A stretch of 64,000 bases of DNA from Heyndrickxia sporothermodurans (GTDB lineage Bacteria; Bacillota; Bacilli; Bacillales; Bacillaceae_C): the NCBI GenBank assembly GCA_016756695.1, contig CP066701.1, forward strand, positions 676,001-740,000, given 5' to 3'. The notes under the pieces were generated by a model. It made no database searches and had not been told where the DNA came from. It worked only from the letters and a program-made list of their open reading frames with translations. Positions 18,715 through 26,509 of the stretch are shown one piece after another; positions within the stretch are counted from its first letter, which is position 1; the number at the start of each line of letters is the position of its first letter. The translations under genes were made by a program, and so were the position numbers.

Positions 18715-18864
18715 GCAATCGCTCTTGACAAACAAGCCAATGGTTTGATCCAAGGTTAACAAGGGCGACGGGGACAAAAAGAAGGCATACCAAATAAGCC
18801 CTTGGTATTTTCATTTTAAACCATTGGCAAGTTCGGTTTGTCAAGAGTTCGCTCCGCCGATTGC
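18715..18864. repeat. Long imperfect stem-loop at the 3' side of the DDE-type IS
   Basis: Three nested arms pair: GCAATCG (18715) with CGATTGC (18858), CTCTTGACAAAC (18722) with GTTTGTCAAGAG (18836), and GCCAATGGTTT (18736) with AAACCATTGGC (18818). GGGAGCTCCC (18705) adds a small palindrome outside. It lies just past the transposase stop and may be a structured end or a transcription block. Confidence 0.7.
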
Positions 18865-18897
18865 TAAATTTGTCCAAGGGCTCTGCTAAACAAAAAG

Positions 18898-20340
18898 TTA
18901 GGCGGATCTTTGTTCGACTATCCATCGTTGAGCTAACTCGATGAGCTTTGTCCAACGCGCAGGCATGGTAGGAAGTCCTGATAACTTTGGATTCACAACG
19001 GGTACCTTGCCCTCTAGGGATGCATGTGGTCGTAGAAAGTTAAAATACGCCGCAAACAAGGTGACAAAAGAAACAGATCCATGATCCGATCCAAATCCTT
19101 GTGTAGAGCGATAATTTCCTTTAAATGTGCGATTCAGTCTTTCGATAATCTGTTTTAACGGTCTGTATTCGGTTGAGATGGGATCTTCATTTGTCAGCCC
19201 GATTACTTGCTTCACATCGAAAGAAATATCATTCTGAGCGAAGAAATGCTGGGCTAGAAGATAGATTGGATTTCCATCTACTACGAATGTAAGGTTTTCA
19301 GGGATCTCTTCCATCTTCAGTAGGACGTCGTTTATCGCTTGAATGGCGGATGCTGTATCACGATTAGGCGACACTCGGTACGAAAGGACGATCTTTTTCA
19401 CCGCGTCAAAGAAGAAAAAGAGATAATGCCATTTTCCATTGACCCGGATATAGGTTTCGTCACCACAGAATTGATCTGAAAGCTCATAAGGATAGTGATC
19501 CACGTAAGGTTTAAGTAAAAGAGCCACACTATTTTCGTAGTTCAATATCGTCTGATGAGAAATAGCTACACCGTGAACATCCTGCATAAGGGCAGCGGTC
19601 CTTCTTGCGGAAAGACCGTAATTCACATGGTAGGTCAATATCAAACCTAACGTATGCGGAGAAGCATAGATTCTAGACAGATCAACAACTGGCAACTCCG
19701 GTGAATTCTTGGATAATGGTTGAAAATCAATGTGGAATTGGCGAAAAATATACCTTAACTTAAACGACTGGGGATCCTTTTTAAACTGTTTCTTTTCTTT
19801 GGAAGACATACCGTTTAATTTCTTTTGATAATACGGACAGTCGTCGTTTTTACACTTAAACACATCGAAATCTTTTCGCTCCTTGATCTTATCGAGTGTT
19901 TTAGAACAATGAGGACATTTCAAAATGGCCTCTTTCGAAAAACGATTCTTATCGCTGAAAAGGCAAGAACATACCTTGCATTGATACTGTCCCTTATCAC
20001 CATTATTGGCATAAAGATAATCAGATGGTGCACCACACTTAGGACATTTCATTCCTTTAGGTACCGACACTTTTGCGTTCTTGTGTCTTCGAACGGGTTT
20101 AAGAGATTTCCCATGCTTCTCTTGGTACTCCGTTAGGAGATTTCGATAATTCAGCTTTTCTGGGATTTCGATAATGGGAAGATCATCAACTTGTAGTTTT
20201 CGATAAGGTTTGTTAACAGGCTGCTGATCTTTCGGTTTATCAAACATACTCTTCCCAATAAGTAGGGTGAGTAATGTTCGAATTATTTGTTCTTGGAATT
20301 TTATAAAAGTTAGTAAATAGGTTATAATTTGAGGGTACAA
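18898..20340 (-). CDS. DDE transposase with N-terminal zinc ribbons (IS6-like core)
   Basis: Intact 480-aa transposase starting at TTG 20340 with AAGGAAG upstream. Three cysteine pairs (MKCPKCGAP, QCKVCSCLF, LKCPHCSK) and a fourth CXnC group (FKCKNDDCPYY) form N-terminal zinc-binding modules. The catalytic core has FCGDETYIRVNGKWHYLFFF, TFVVDGNPIYLLAQ and the glutamate in QIIERLNRTFKGNYR, resembling the IS6-type DDE domain. Terminal repeats are not clear; AGGTTAC occurs near 18,681 and inverted near 20,379. The element sits between yfmM and the unknown secreted-protein locus. Confidence 0.8.
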   Translation of the reverse strand: MYPQIITYLLTFIKFQEQIIRTLLTLLIGKSMFDKPKDQQPVNKPYRKLQVDDLPIIEIPEKLNYRNLLTEYQEKHGKSLKPVRRHKNAKVSVPKGMKCPKCGAPSDYLYANNGDKGQYQCKVCSCLFSDKNRFSKEAILKCPHCSKTLDKIKERKDFDVFKCKNDDCPYYQKKLNGMSSKEKKQFKKDPQSFKLRYIFRQFHIDFQPLSKNSPELPVVDLSRIYASPHTLGLILTYHVNYGLSARRTAALMQDVHGVAISHQTILNYENSVALLLKPYVDHYPYELSDQFCGDETYIRVNGKWHYLFFFFDAVKKIVLSYRVSPNRDTASAIQAINDVLLKMEEIPENLTFVVDGNPIYLLAQHFFAQNDISFDVKQVIGLTNEDPISTEYRPLKQIIERLNRTFKGNYRSTQGFGSDHGSVSFVTLFAAYFNFLRPHASLEGKVPVVNPKLSGLPTMPARWTKLIELAQRWIVEQRSA

Positions 20341-20470
20341 CTTGTCACTTCCTTTTCTAAGGTTGTTGGGTGTGTGGTAACCTCAATTATCCTTAGATTT
20401 AGGGGGGTGGCAATTTTTTTGCTCAAAAATCCCTCTATTAAGGTAGTTTATAGCCTATTTTATATAAAAG

Positions 20471-20489
20471 TTTTGACAATACGTCAAAA
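20471..20489 (+). promoter_or_regulatory. Palindromic operator candidate shared with the bacteriocin gene
   Basis: TTTTGAC-AATAC-GTCAAAA is a perfect 7-bp inverted repeat. The 17 bases TTTTGACAATACGTCAA recur on the coding strand before the bacteriocin precursor (63945-63929). In both cases they end exactly 19 nt before the ATG and are followed by a G-rich ribosome site. It matches none of the Bacillus operators I know. Confidence 0.7.
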
Positions 20490-20506
20490 GGGGTTGGGGG
20501 TTTAGT

Positions 20507-21337
20507 ATGAAAAAAAGGACTTTGTATCTTATTGCATTTTTGGGAATGTTTTTATTAATTCCATTTACCGCAAACGCAGCTGAAAATAATGATGATGTAC
20601 AGGAAGAGGTACTAGTAAGTAAATTAACTCAAAATGAAATTGATTATTTACGTAATAATGTGGGTCTAACTGAAAGTGAAATAGAAGATTTTCCTATTGA
20701 AGTTTTACTACAACTAATTGACAATAAAGCTAAAAAGGAAGCATCAGGATTTAATATTGAAGATCACTATGAATTATCTTCATCTCCTGGTGCTATAGCT
20801 ACTTTTGGAACTATTAAAAAATCAACATTAAAATTAGGAGCAACAGCATTTAAAGTTAGTAGCGATAAATCAGGTGCTTATAAATACTATTTTTATGGAA
20901 ATTTTGAATGGCTAAAACCACCTGTTTGGGGACTTGTTGATAAAATGACAATTGGTTTTCCTTCAGCAAATAGGTTTTACCTACCTACTTCTAAAGGTAA
21001 GGTGACACAGCATGCACATAAATATAATTATTCCTATAATCGAGGAACAACTTGGGTAGGTAAAGCAATAAAAACTACTCCTACTAATTTTGAAAATAAT
21101 TCTGGTGTTGCAGGTTCATTTGATTTAGTTCCTGGAGAGATACTCCATAAAGGATATATTGGTCAATATGTATATTTAAATAAAAAAAATGCAGGGGATT
21201 CAATGAATATCAAATTTGAATATGGACATAAAAAAGTAGTCGGAACCATATCAATTGGAGTCTATCCAACCGGATTAGGGATTTCTCCCGCAACAAATCT
21301 AGATACTCAAGCTTATGCATTAACTCTTAATTATTAA
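20507..21337 (+). CDS. Unknown secreted protein of 276 aa (toxin candidate)
   Basis: I do not recognise a family. A clear signal peptide (MKKRTLYLIAFLGMFLLIPF, cleaved near ANA|AE) directs export. An acidic segment (about 26-75, LTQNEIDYLRNNVGLTESEI) looks like a propeptide. The remainder (about 95-276) is rich in Gly, Lys, Tyr and beta-type sequence and lacks cysteine. A 55-aa two-helix membrane protein follows 24 bp later in the same transcript, the arrangement of an unmodified bacteriocin and its immunity protein. The upstream palindrome is shared with the lactococcin-972-type gene at 63,909. The toxin role is inference; a wall or matrix protein is possible. Confidence 0.75.
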   Translation: MKKRTLYLIAFLGMFLLIPFTANAAENNDDVQEEVLVSKLTQNEIDYLRNNVGLTESEIEDFPIEVLLQLIDNKAKKEASGFNIEDHYELSSSPGAIATFGTIKKSTLKLGATAFKVSSDKSGAYKYYFYGNFEWLKPPVWGLVDKMTIGFPSANRFYLPTSKGKVTQHAHKYNYSYNRGTTWVGKAIKTTPTNFENNSGVAGSFDLVPGEILHKGYIGQYVYLNKKNAGDSMNIKFEYGHKKVVGTISIGVYPTGLGISPATNLDTQAYALTLNY

Positions 21338-21361
21338 TTGTTTTTTGAGGAGGATTTTTAA

Positions 21362-21529
21362 ATGAAGCAAGTTATTATTAATACAATATTAATATTTATT
21401 GTATCTATTCTTTTGGTTTGGGGATTATCTTTTGCTTCATCTCTAGACACAACTATAATTATAATATTTTTACTGATATCTCTACTCCATACATCATTAA
21501 TAATAGCTTTGCTTATTAAAAAAAAATGA
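21362..21529 (+). CDS. Small two-helix membrane protein (immunity candidate)
   Basis: A 55-aa frame with GAGGAGG 8 nt before ATG. Two hydrophobic stretches, about 4-24 (VIINTILIFIVSILLVWGL) and 30-51 (TTIIIIFLLISLLHTSLIIA), are joined by a short polar turn, and the C-terminus is LIKKK. It lies 24 bp after the secreted-protein gene and before their terminator, so they form one operon. Small two-helix membrane proteins beside secreted peptides are often immunity proteins. No family is recognised. Confidence 0.7.
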   Translation: MKQVIINTILIFIVSILLVWGLSFASSLDTTIIIIFLLISLLHTSLIIALLIKKK

Positions 21530-21579
21530 TCTCAATTGTCAAAACAATTAATTTTGTTTTGATTACGAAGAATATCGAA

Positions 21580-21614
21580 GGGCACAAAAACAATTTATTT
21601 TTGTGCCCTTTTTT
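21580..21614 (+). terminator. Terminator of the secreted-protein operon
   Basis: GGGCACAAAAA/TTTTTGTGCCC stem followed by TTTTTT. Confidence 0.85.
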
Positions 21615-21694
21615 ATAGTTTAGCCTTGCCTACGTGCTCGAATACTTCATTAGGGAAGAAAAAAGAAATAATTAGACAGTTACTGCCTAATTTT

Positions 21695-22834
21695 TCACTT
21701 TCTTTCATCAACTATTTTACCCGCATATAAATATTTTTGTTTCACAGGTACATGAAGTTCACGACAATATTGTTTTAATGTTCTTTCTTCCCTCGGTGTT
21801 ACGATGGATATGACGGTACCCGAATTAGCTCCAAGTCGTCCCGTTCTTCCCGAACGATGCGTATATTGTGAAACATTTTCCGGTAAATCGAAATGAATCA
21901 CAAACGGAAGATTGGCAATATCTAGGCCTCTTGCAGCTACCTCTGTCGTTAATAATAAGGAATCCTTCCCGCTTTGCAATTGAGAAATCGCTTTTGCTCT
22001 TGCTTCTTTTTTCAAGTCACTATGTAACTCACCAACAGCATGTCCTTTATACTTCATTTTCTCTGCAAGAACCGAAAGTTTACCTATATCATTTAAAAAG
22101 ACAAGGGCCTGCATCGATTCGATTCGGCTCAATTTACTCAATACCTCGATTTTTTCCCTATCTTCACAAACAATATAGATATGTTCAACTTTACCTTCAT
22201 TTTCGGACCTAGTAACCTGAATAATTTCTGCTTGTTTCATCAGCTTTTGCGCGGTAAGAATGGTGTGTTCCTGAAGCGTTGCTGAGAATAAAAGAAGTTG
22301 GCGATCACTTAAAGATGATTTAATAATTCCTTTAATTGTTGGCATATACTCGTGAGTTAGTAGTTGATCTCCCTCATCAAGCACTATCGTCTTTACCTCG
22401 TGCATTTTCACCTTTTTTTGCTTAATTAATTCAAAAGCCCTTCCTGGTGTTCCAACAATAATTTGTGGTCGTTTTTTTAACTTTTCCAATTGACGTTTTA
22501 CATTCGCTCCGCCAATAAAAGAAGCTGCCTGAATAGCACTGCCTTTCGACCATGTTTGGATTTCCTGAAGGATTTGCATCACCAATTCCCTTGAAGGGGC
22601 TATGATCACTTGTTGGATGTTTTTATTTTCTTCATTGATTCTTTGAAGGAGAGGGAGGACATATGCTAACGTTTTTCCTGTTCCTGTCGGTGAACCGGCA
22701 ATAATATCTTTTCCTTGCACTATAAGTTCCGCTGTCTTTTCTTGAATTGAAGTCGGTTGTTCAAATCCGGCTGCTTCCCACGCCTCTTGAAGATGGGGTT
22801 TTAATGTTGATAAAAACGGCCAATTACTTGTCAT
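21695..22834 (-). CDS. yfmL: DEAD-box RNA helicase, YfmL-like
   Basis: ATP-dependent RNA helicase of 379 aa. It has the Q motif near PTSIQEKTAELI, Walker A SPTGTGKT (48-55), APSREL, GTPGR, the DExD motif as DEGD (VLDEGDQLL), SAT, and the helicase C motifs AARGLDI and HRSGRTGR. It matches B. subtilis YfmL, which functions in ribosome assembly and cold growth. The start at 22834 (MTSNWPFL) follows AAGGAG by 7 nt; the longer frame adds a low-complexity head without a ribosome site. The conserved yfmM neighbour is displaced to 16,410. Confidence 0.88.
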   Translation of the reverse strand: MTSNWPFLSTLKPHLQEAWEAAGFEQPTSIQEKTAELIVQGKDIIAGSPTGTGKTLAYVLPLLQRINEENKNIQQVIIAPSRELVMQILQEIQTWSKGSAIQAASFIGGANVKRQLEKLKKRPQIIVGTPGRAFELIKQKKVKMHEVKTIVLDEGDQLLTHEYMPTIKGIIKSSLSDRQLLLFSATLQEHTILTAQKLMKQAEIIQVTRSENEGKVEHIYIVCEDREKIEVLSKLSRIESMQALVFLNDIGKLSVLAEKMKYKGHAVGELHSDLKKEARAKAISQLQSGKDSLLLTTEVAARGLDIANLPFVIHFDLPENVSQYTHRSGRTGRLGANSGTVISIVTPREERTLKQYCRELHVPVKQKYLYAGKIVDERK

Positions 22835-22928
22835 ATTTTTCTCCTTAAACGTATTATTTCTATTTTTACACTTTATCATACACTACCCACTATTTACATG
22901 ACAAATAAGCAAGTTGACCATCTTCAGA

Positions 22929-22960
22929 AAAACCAATGAGATATTGATCTCATTGGTTTT
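22929..22960. terminator. Terminator between yfmL and the coat-related gene
   Basis: AAAACCAATGAGAT/ATCTCATTGGTTTT stem with flanking A and T tracts, 7 bp past the coat-related gene's stop. Confidence 0.85.
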
Positions 22961-22966
22961 TCTTTT

Positions 22967-23632
22967 CTATGGCAGGTGAACCGTTTTTAAATGCCCAAAT
23001 TTCCAAATAACTGCTTGGCCATTAGCGAGTATTAACTCAATCATATTATTGGATACATTTTTCAATAAACCTATTTTCTCGGGATTATCGCCTAAATCTA
23101 GTACTACTAATTGACCTTCATATTTTTTCAATTGTTCTTCAAATGATCTTGCGAGTGGAATACTTGCTGGTACAATAGGAAGCTCTTTATTTCCTAATGT
23201 GTATGGAGTTAATTGGTGTGAATAAGGGGTAAACCATTTTAAGTGCTGCATTGAAATAAATATCGTTTTATACACTGGTGAATAAAAGACAAGATAATCG
23301 TTTAACACACTTGTTATATATCCGTGAATTGAACGATTCCCAGTTACAAATAGCTCAATGAATTGACCTTTCGCATGATTTAGCGTCTTTCGATAGGATA
23401 TTGGTTCTGTTTCATTAAATAGTAGAAAAGTTTCAGGAGGTTCGGATTCAATTTCTTTCAAGGCTCTCTCTTTCATTTGATGGACATGTAATAGCGGTAT
23501 ATATAAATACCGTGTTCCATCGAAAATAACAATTATATCTAATCCTACATCAATAAGAACTCCCGACAACATTGTTTTTCCAGAAATCTCTAACTCAATT
23601 TCACTATTGATAAAACTTTTCATTCCATTCAT
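22967..23632 (-). CDS. CotB-like (DUF2642-type) probable spore-coat-associated protein
   Basis: The 221-aa protein is made of repeated small beta domains with the pattern of a polar strand, a short loop and LxxVxxDYLVxxS (for example YITSVLNDYLVFYSPVYKT and LLKNVSNNMIELILANGQ). This is the repeat also present in CotB. It lies 86 bp downstream of the truncated cotB on the same strand, so coat or exosporium association is likely. ATG 23632 with AAAGGAGG 7 nt upstream is the best start. There is no signal peptide, which fits assembly from the mother-cell cytoplasm. Confidence 0.65.
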   Translation of the reverse strand: MNGMKSFINSEIELEISGKTMLSGVLIDVGLDIIVIFDGTRYLYIPLLHVHQMKERALKEIESEPPETFLLFNETEPISYRKTLNHAKGQFIELFVTGNRSIHGYITSVLNDYLVFYSPVYKTIFISMQHLKWFTPYSHQLTPYTLGNKELPIVPASIPLARSFEEQLKKYEGQLVVLDLGDNPEKIGLLKNVSNNMIELILANGQAVIWKFGHLKTVHLP

Positions 23633-23718
23633 CCCAAATCCTCCTTTCAAAAACGTATTGGGGGCATTACAAAATCAATGCTCCCCCATTTTGTATTTAA
23701 TATGATTTATTGATAGAG

Positions 23719-24444
23719 TTATCTTGTTTTCCATGTATAATCAATAGTCTTAACTACCTTTTCTCTGCTCCATCTCGTTTCGTTTCTCCTACTCGTTCTT
23801 CTCTCTCCGGTTGAACGTCTATTTCTACTAGATGTTCTTGACCATTCTGTTCTCCTATCTGATGAACTCGATGTAATTACTTGATCACTAGAGGTTAATA
23901 CATTTTCCTCACTACTCGACTCCTCTTGTTTGTTATCATTCTTGTTTTCATTGTTTTCTTGTTTTAAAGCTCCTTTTGGTCCGACACTGATACTCCTCAC
24001 GTGAAATGGATGAATACGAAATACTTCTTGATTATTTATTAGTGTATAATATCCGTCTGTATTTTCGACAAGAATTCCTTCTAACGCTTCTGGGCCATTT
24101 CGATTGATCGAAACCCAGCTATGTGTCATATGCATGAATAACTGATTAAAACTTGTTTTCCTTAGGAACTCTGGTTGAACTGCCGTGTTTTCGATATTCT
24201 CTTTATTATCCATATTTTTTTGAGCGTTTTTGACACTTTTTATATGATGGATATTATAATAAACAATTCCATCATCATTTGTTTGTAAAACTAAATAATC
24301 ATTAATGACCTCTAGTAACAATCCATTTTTTGCATCAGGACCACCTTGGTTAATTTGAATCGTATTATTTCTAAAATGATTCATTAAACTTACAAAGTTT
24401 TCAGCATGTAAATAATCTACTTCCTCTTCCTGATTAGCATTCAT
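23719..24444 (-). CDS. cotB: Spore coat protein CotB, N-terminally truncated
   Basis: Homologous to B. subtilis CotB, an outer-coat protein. Visible hallmarks are INQGGPDAKNG, DGIVYYNIHHIKS, SINRNGPEALEGILVENTDG, IHPFHVRSISVGPKG and a C-terminal Ser/Arg-rich tail (about 175-230). The B. subtilis protein has an additional N-terminal repeat that is missing here. The reading frame runs on upstream of ATG 24444 as SHIKSITEDSK, matching the CotB interdomain HVKSITED. The homology stops at about 24,492, where an arsB-like gene begins on the other strand. No good ribosome site precedes 24444, so it may not be expressed. Confidence 0.8.
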   Translation of the reverse strand: MNANQEEEVDYLHAENFVSLMNHFRNNTIQINQGGPDAKNGLLLEVINDYLVLQTNDDGIVYYNIHHIKSVKNAQKNMDNKENIENTAVQPEFLRKTSFNQLFMHMTHSWVSINRNGPEALEGILVENTDGYYTLINNQEVFRIHPFHVRSISVGPKGALKQENNENKNDNKQEESSSEENVLTSSDQVITSSSSDRRTEWSRTSSRNRRSTGERRTSRRNETRWSREKVVKTIDYTWKTR

Positions 24445-24486
24445 ATTGATTGAATTTGCCTTTGAATCCTCTGTAATGCTTTTAAT

Positions 24487-25743
24487 ATGAGAGCTTTGAT
24501 CATATTATTAACCGGGGTTGTGTCTAGGGGGGACATTGAGGATATTATAAGTAAAATAGGTGGTGCTTCGATAACCATTATCGCGACAATTGTTATGGCT
24601 GTTATTTTAGAAAGCTTCGGTTTTTTTCACTGGGCTGCCGCAAGACTTGCTGGTTTAGCAAAAGGTTCCGGCTATCGCTTATACTGGTATATTCAATTGC
24701 TATGCTTCCTAATGACACTGTTATTTAATAATGATGGAAGTATTCTGATTACAACACCCATTCTAATCCTTCTACTAAAAAATCTTAGACTAAAACCTCA
24801 CCAACAGATCCCTTATCTTTTAAGCGGAGCCTTAATAGCAACTGCTTCGAGTGCACCAATTGGCGTAAGTAATATCGTAAATTTAATTGCTTTAAAAATT
24901 GTCCATATGACCTTGTATATGCATACGGCAATGATGTTTGTTCCTGCTACATTAGGATTAATATTCATGTCATGGCTGATGTATGTTTTATTAAAGAAGT
25001 CGTTACCCCGAAAATTGCCAGAGGCTAAATACGATATTGAAAATTTGTTTTTCACCTCCAATTTCCATCCACTAAAAGGAAGTATTGATGTAAATACGAG
25101 TAAGAAGCGTACAAAATTTATGTTAAAAATTTTATTATTTGTTTTTATTATGAGATGTCTACTCTTCGTCGCATCATTTCTTTCCATTCCTATCGAAATT
25201 GTAGCAGTATTCGGATCAAGTATTTTACTTCTTTGGAGGTGGTATTACCTTCGGACAAATCCTGTTGATATTTTGAAGAAAACTCCGTGGCACATTCTAA
25301 TTTTTGCCTTTTCGATGTATGTAATTATTTACGGTCTCCATAATGCGGGACTTACAGAATTGCTTGTCAATGTTTGTGAACCAATCGTAAATCAAGGATT
25401 ATTTTATGCTAGTTTTATCATGGGGGGACTCGTATCCATTTTATCAAACTTGTTTAATAATCATCCTGCCTTAATGATCGGAACTATTACCTTGTCTGAA
25501 ATGGGACTTGATCCTATCACACTTAAAACGATTTATTTAGCAAATATTATAGGTAGTGATATCGGATCTTTATTACTACCTATAGGAACATTAGCCTCCC
25601 TCATTTGGATTCACATTTTACGACAAAATAAAATAAAAATAAAATGGCGTGACTATTTAAATGTTTCATTAATTGTTATCCCATTGTCCACGATTGTCAC
25701 GTTATTTCTATTATTCTATTGGGTTCAAATGATATTTGGTTAA
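24487..25743 (+). CDS. ArsB/SLC13-like membrane anion transporter, probably 5'-truncated
   Basis: Polytopic protein of 418 aa related to the ArsB arsenite exporter and ion-transporter superfamily. Signals are LLTGVVS near the N-terminus, the loop LLFNNDGSILITTPI with the ArsB-type FxNDG motif, and the second-half LSNLFNNHPALMIG. Typical ArsB starts about 30 residues earlier with a first membrane helix. Here the frame opens at LLTGVV with no ribosome site, and a stop lies eight codons upstream. The gene abuts the similarly truncated cotB on the other strand, so both probably lost their 5' ends in one deletion. The substrate is uncertain. Confidence 0.75.
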   Translation: MRALIILLTGVVSRGDIEDIISKIGGASITIIATIVMAVILESFGFFHWAAARLAGLAKGSGYRLYWYIQLLCFLMTLLFNNDGSILITTPILILLLKNLRLKPHQQIPYLLSGALIATASSAPIGVSNIVNLIALKIVHMTLYMHTAMMFVPATLGLIFMSWLMYVLLKKSLPRKLPEAKYDIENLFFTSNFHPLKGSIDVNTSKKRTKFMLKILLFVFIMRCLLFVASFLSIPIEIVAVFGSSILLLWRWYYLRTNPVDILKKTPWHILIFAFSMYVIIYGLHNAGLTELLVNVCEPIVNQGLFYASFIMGGLVSILSNLFNNHPALMIGTITLSEMGLDPITLKTIYLANIIGSDIGSLLLPIGTLASLIWIHILRQNKIKIKWRDYLNVSLIVIPLSTIVTLFLLFYWVQMIFG

Positions 25744-25781
25744 AAACACCAAATGCTTTTAAAAAATCGATGATACGTTTT

Positions 25782-25816
25782 ACCTCCATTTGTGGTGACA
25801 AATGGAGGTTTTTTTA
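25782..25816 (+). terminator. Terminator after the ArsB-like gene
   Basis: ACCTCCATTTGT/ACAAATGGAGGT stem with a 4-nt loop and TTTTTTT. Confidence 0.85.
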
Positions 25817-25923
25817 TCATCATTGGTCTTTTAAACAGGTACCATTTTATCCCCACTATTCTCTTTTTTATCAATTTCTTTTACAATAATAATGTTAAGC
25901 CGTTATTAATAGGAGAGATTCTC

Positions 25924-26415
25924 ATGACTATTGAGTTAAAAGAAGTTCGATTAGAAGAGAAAAGTATTTTAGAAAATATGCTTCATTTTTATCTTGATGA
26001 TCTTTCTCAATATACAAATCAGCTAAAAGCAAATCAGCTCGGAATTTTTGAATATGATAGTATAGACCTTTTTTTCACAAAATCTAATTTAATACCATAT
26101 TTTATCAAGTATGAAGGATTAATAGTAGGATTTCTTTTATTCGTAAAAACAGTTAAAAATGAACACATAGATTATTGTGTAAATGATATATTTATTTTTA
26201 CGCAATATCGAGAAAGAGGCTTTGCTGGACAAGCAGTCAAAAAATTATTTGCTCCTTATCCAGGAACATATTATGTTGTTCAACTCGAAAAAAATCAAAA
26301 AGCGATTCAGTTTTGGAAATCACTTTTTAACGAGTTGCAATTAGAATATACGGAAGAAACTGTTATTGATAGTGGGGAAAGATGCTCTGCGCAAACATTC
26401 ACCATTTGCCAATAA
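25924..26415 (+). CDS. GNAT-family N-acetyltransferase
   Basis: A 163-aa acetyltransferase. The acetyl-CoA loop is visible in FTQYRERGFAGQAVKKLF (R-x-x-G-x-A/G pattern), followed by strand VVQLEKNQKAIQFWKSL typical of GNAT motif B. The start at 25924 uses AGGAGAG 7 nt upstream; the longer frame runs through an intergenic hydrophobic stretch. The substrate is unknown. It is a single gene, convergent with the disrupted helD. Confidence 0.85.
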   Translation: MTIELKEVRLEEKSILENMLHFYLDDLSQYTNQLKANQLGIFEYDSIDLFFTKSNLIPYFIKYEGLIVGFLLFVKTVKNEHIDYCVNDIFIFTQYRERGFAGQAVKKLFAPYPGTYYVVQLEKNQKAIQFWKSLFNELQLEYTEETVIDSGERCSAQTFTICQ

Positions 26416-26484
26416 CATTATTATTTCATTTGTGGGAAAAGGATTGTTACTACCCTCACCTATCCCACGGTCATAAAGTAAAAA

Positions 26485-26506
26485 AAGCTGAATCAAAATT
26501 CAGCTT
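26485..26506 (-). terminator. Terminator of helD
   Basis: AAGCTGAAT/ATTCAGCTT stem followed by TTTTTTAC on the minus strand. Confidence 0.75.
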
Positions 26507-26509
26507 AAT

